Assembly: GCA_964539665.1 (NCBI GenBank)
Contig: CAZIKB010000031.1
Coordinates: forward strand, 1-55,130
Direction of reading: 5' to 3'
Source of the DNA: CAZIKB01 sp964539665
GTDB lineage: Bacteria > Zhuqueibacterota > Zhuqueibacteria > Oceanimicrobiales > Oceanimicrobiaceae
Length of the DNA: 55,130 bases
The notes below the pieces were generated by a model. The model was given only the letters and a program-made list of their open reading frames with translations, ran no database searches and was not told the origin of the DNA. This document shows positions 54,504 to 55,130 of this stretch, in pieces. The stretch's first letter is position 1, and every line of letters starts with the position of its first letter. Position numbers and translations under genes: made by a program.

Positions 54504-54961
54504 TTTATTGTTCTAATGCGGCTACGTCGCGGAAGATGTCATAGATTTGTTAGAACGCCCGCTATTTAGTTATTGGACTACTCGTGAAGGAGAGAAATTC
54601 GCTTCATCTCGGACTTTTTTATTAGATAAATGCTTGATGCTGGAATTTGTGAACAGCATCGAGAAATCCGTAATATCCAATATTTTTGATATGCCCTTCG
54701 ATTCTATCGTTTAAAAACATAATTTTACTGACTCCCAGAATAATCCCAAATATTATTTGAAGCATGCCTAATATTTCATTATAGTAATAACATTCTTACT
54801 AAATTGAATTTTCAGCGAATGAAAAAATAGACAAGCAGTAATATCTGACTGTAAATCACTAATATGATTTATGGCACAGATATTGAATATTAAAAAAGTT
54901 AAAGAAATGAAATTAAATGTAGATGTTTTTGATTGAATGGGGTATAATGTGGAGAATTATA
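54504..54961. other. Intergenic region with short open frames
   Basis: 458 bases. A plus-strand open frame (about 54516-54713) lacks a good start; a minus-strand frame of 47 codons (54765 to 54622) has ATG and a hydrophobic first half but no recognised family. Either could be a decayed gene. A tgaag/cttca stem near 54583-54615 before a T-run may end the dehydrogenase transcript. Confidence 0.35.
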
Positions 54962-55077
54962 ATGCTAAAATTATTATGTTCTATTTCATTAATCCTTATT
55001 TGCAGCATCAGTGTTTATGGGGCTGATGTAATCATTTCCTGGGATGCTAACACTGAATCAGATTTAGCTGGATACAA
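54962..55077 (+). CDS. Start of secreted FnIII-type protein, truncated by terminal repeat
   Basis: First 38 codons of a secreted protein: signal peptide MLKLLCSISLILICSISVYG, then ADVIISWDANTESDLAGYK, the typical opening of an FnIII domain. SD GGAG lies close upstream (an ATG at 54947 is also in frame). At 55078 the sequence enters the 53-base terminal repeat and the frame reaches a stop after SQYHF, so the rest is lost or interrupted. Confidence 0.75.
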
Positions 55078-55130
55078 GAGTCAATACCATTTTTAGTTGA
55101 AAAAGGTGGCTCCGCGTTTTTTTATGCCGC
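55078..55130. repeat. Terminal inverted repeat, right copy
   Basis: Exact reverse complement of bases 1-53. Same boundary effect as on the left: it breaks the FnIII-type gene mid-frame. Reading inward it would begin gagtcaataccatttttagt. Confidence 0.85.

Noticed and set aside
1..55130. Circular molecule or phage/plasmid genome
   Set aside because: End repeats are inverted, not direct, and no replication, packaging or partition genes are present.
1..55130. CRISPR array, rRNA or tRNA
   Set aside because: No regularly spaced direct repeats and no RNA gene seen by eye.

Overview
The window looks like a contig of chromosomal DNA from an uncultured, AT-rich bacterium (GC judged by eye in the mid-30s percent, intergenic DNA lower). 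Gene content fits a diderm, non-proteobacterial lineage of the FCB type (KSB1, Calditrichota or Marinimicrobia-like). The pointers are a beta-barrel outer membrane protein, lipoprotein-like and secreted proteins, an FnIII-type secreted protein, a CxxxY-type CcmE, RNase Y, and a suf operon with SufU and an Rrf2 regulator. No rRNA, tRNA or CRISPR was seen, so the phylum is only a guess. Most of the window is ordinary chromosomal gene content; accessory DNA is limited to small toxin-antitoxin-like pairs, MITE-like repeats and the contig ends.

Layout. The outermost 53 bases are perfect inverted copies of each other (1-53 and 55078-55130). Each cuts a gene at its boundary: a Na+:neurotransmitter-symporter-type transporter on the left and a signal-peptide/FnIII protein on the right. 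This suggests that both ends run into the same multi-copy mobile element. From the left: comM (minus); a PrkA kinase / YeaH / SpoVR operon with an extra 171-codon gene (3.4-8.9 kb); a secreted GHL10-like protein; a minus-strand pair of a HATPase-phosphatase-HTH regulator and a HExxH peptidase (10.5-13.4 kb); a minus-strand pair of a YqeC-like protein and a TPR protein with tandem repeats (13.9-16.5 kb); and isocitrate dehydrogenase. A fatty-acid beta-oxidation operon follows (fadE, a small nuclease-like gene, fadA, fadN; 18.4-24.3 kb), then acetate kinase, and a 1603-residue acyl-CoA-synthetase/GNAT fusion on the minus strand (25.6-30.5 kb).

The right half is nearly all plus strand: trxB-nfo, a DUF4440 lipoprotein, an MNT/HEPN pair, a radical SAM-DUF2344 fusion, an outer membrane protein, mtaB-miaB, a glutaryl-CoA-dehydrogenase-like enzyme, a Cys-rich small protein, rny and ccmE. 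The complete SUF Fe-S assembly operon (Rrf2 regulator, sufB, C, D, S, U, T; 44.8-51.0 kb) has a clear sigma70-type promoter and an IscR-like palindromic operator. After a MITE-like element come a DUF6922/AbiEii pair, a DUF1028 protein and a zinc-type dehydrogenase.

How the genes fit together. The fad operon, the two acyl-CoA dehydrogenases, the acyl-CoA synthetase fusion, isocitrate dehydrogenase and acetate kinase point to acyl-CoA catabolism into the TCA cycle and acetate. The SUF operon would supply the Fe-S clusters needed by MiaB, MtaB and the radical SAM fusion upstream. The PrkA operon and the HATPase/phosphatase regulator are stress or starvation signalling modules. The most unusual items are the giant synthetase-GNAT fusion with a kinase-like middle, the C-terminal HTH on the phosphatase regulator, the fourth gene of the PrkA operon, and two MITE-like elements.
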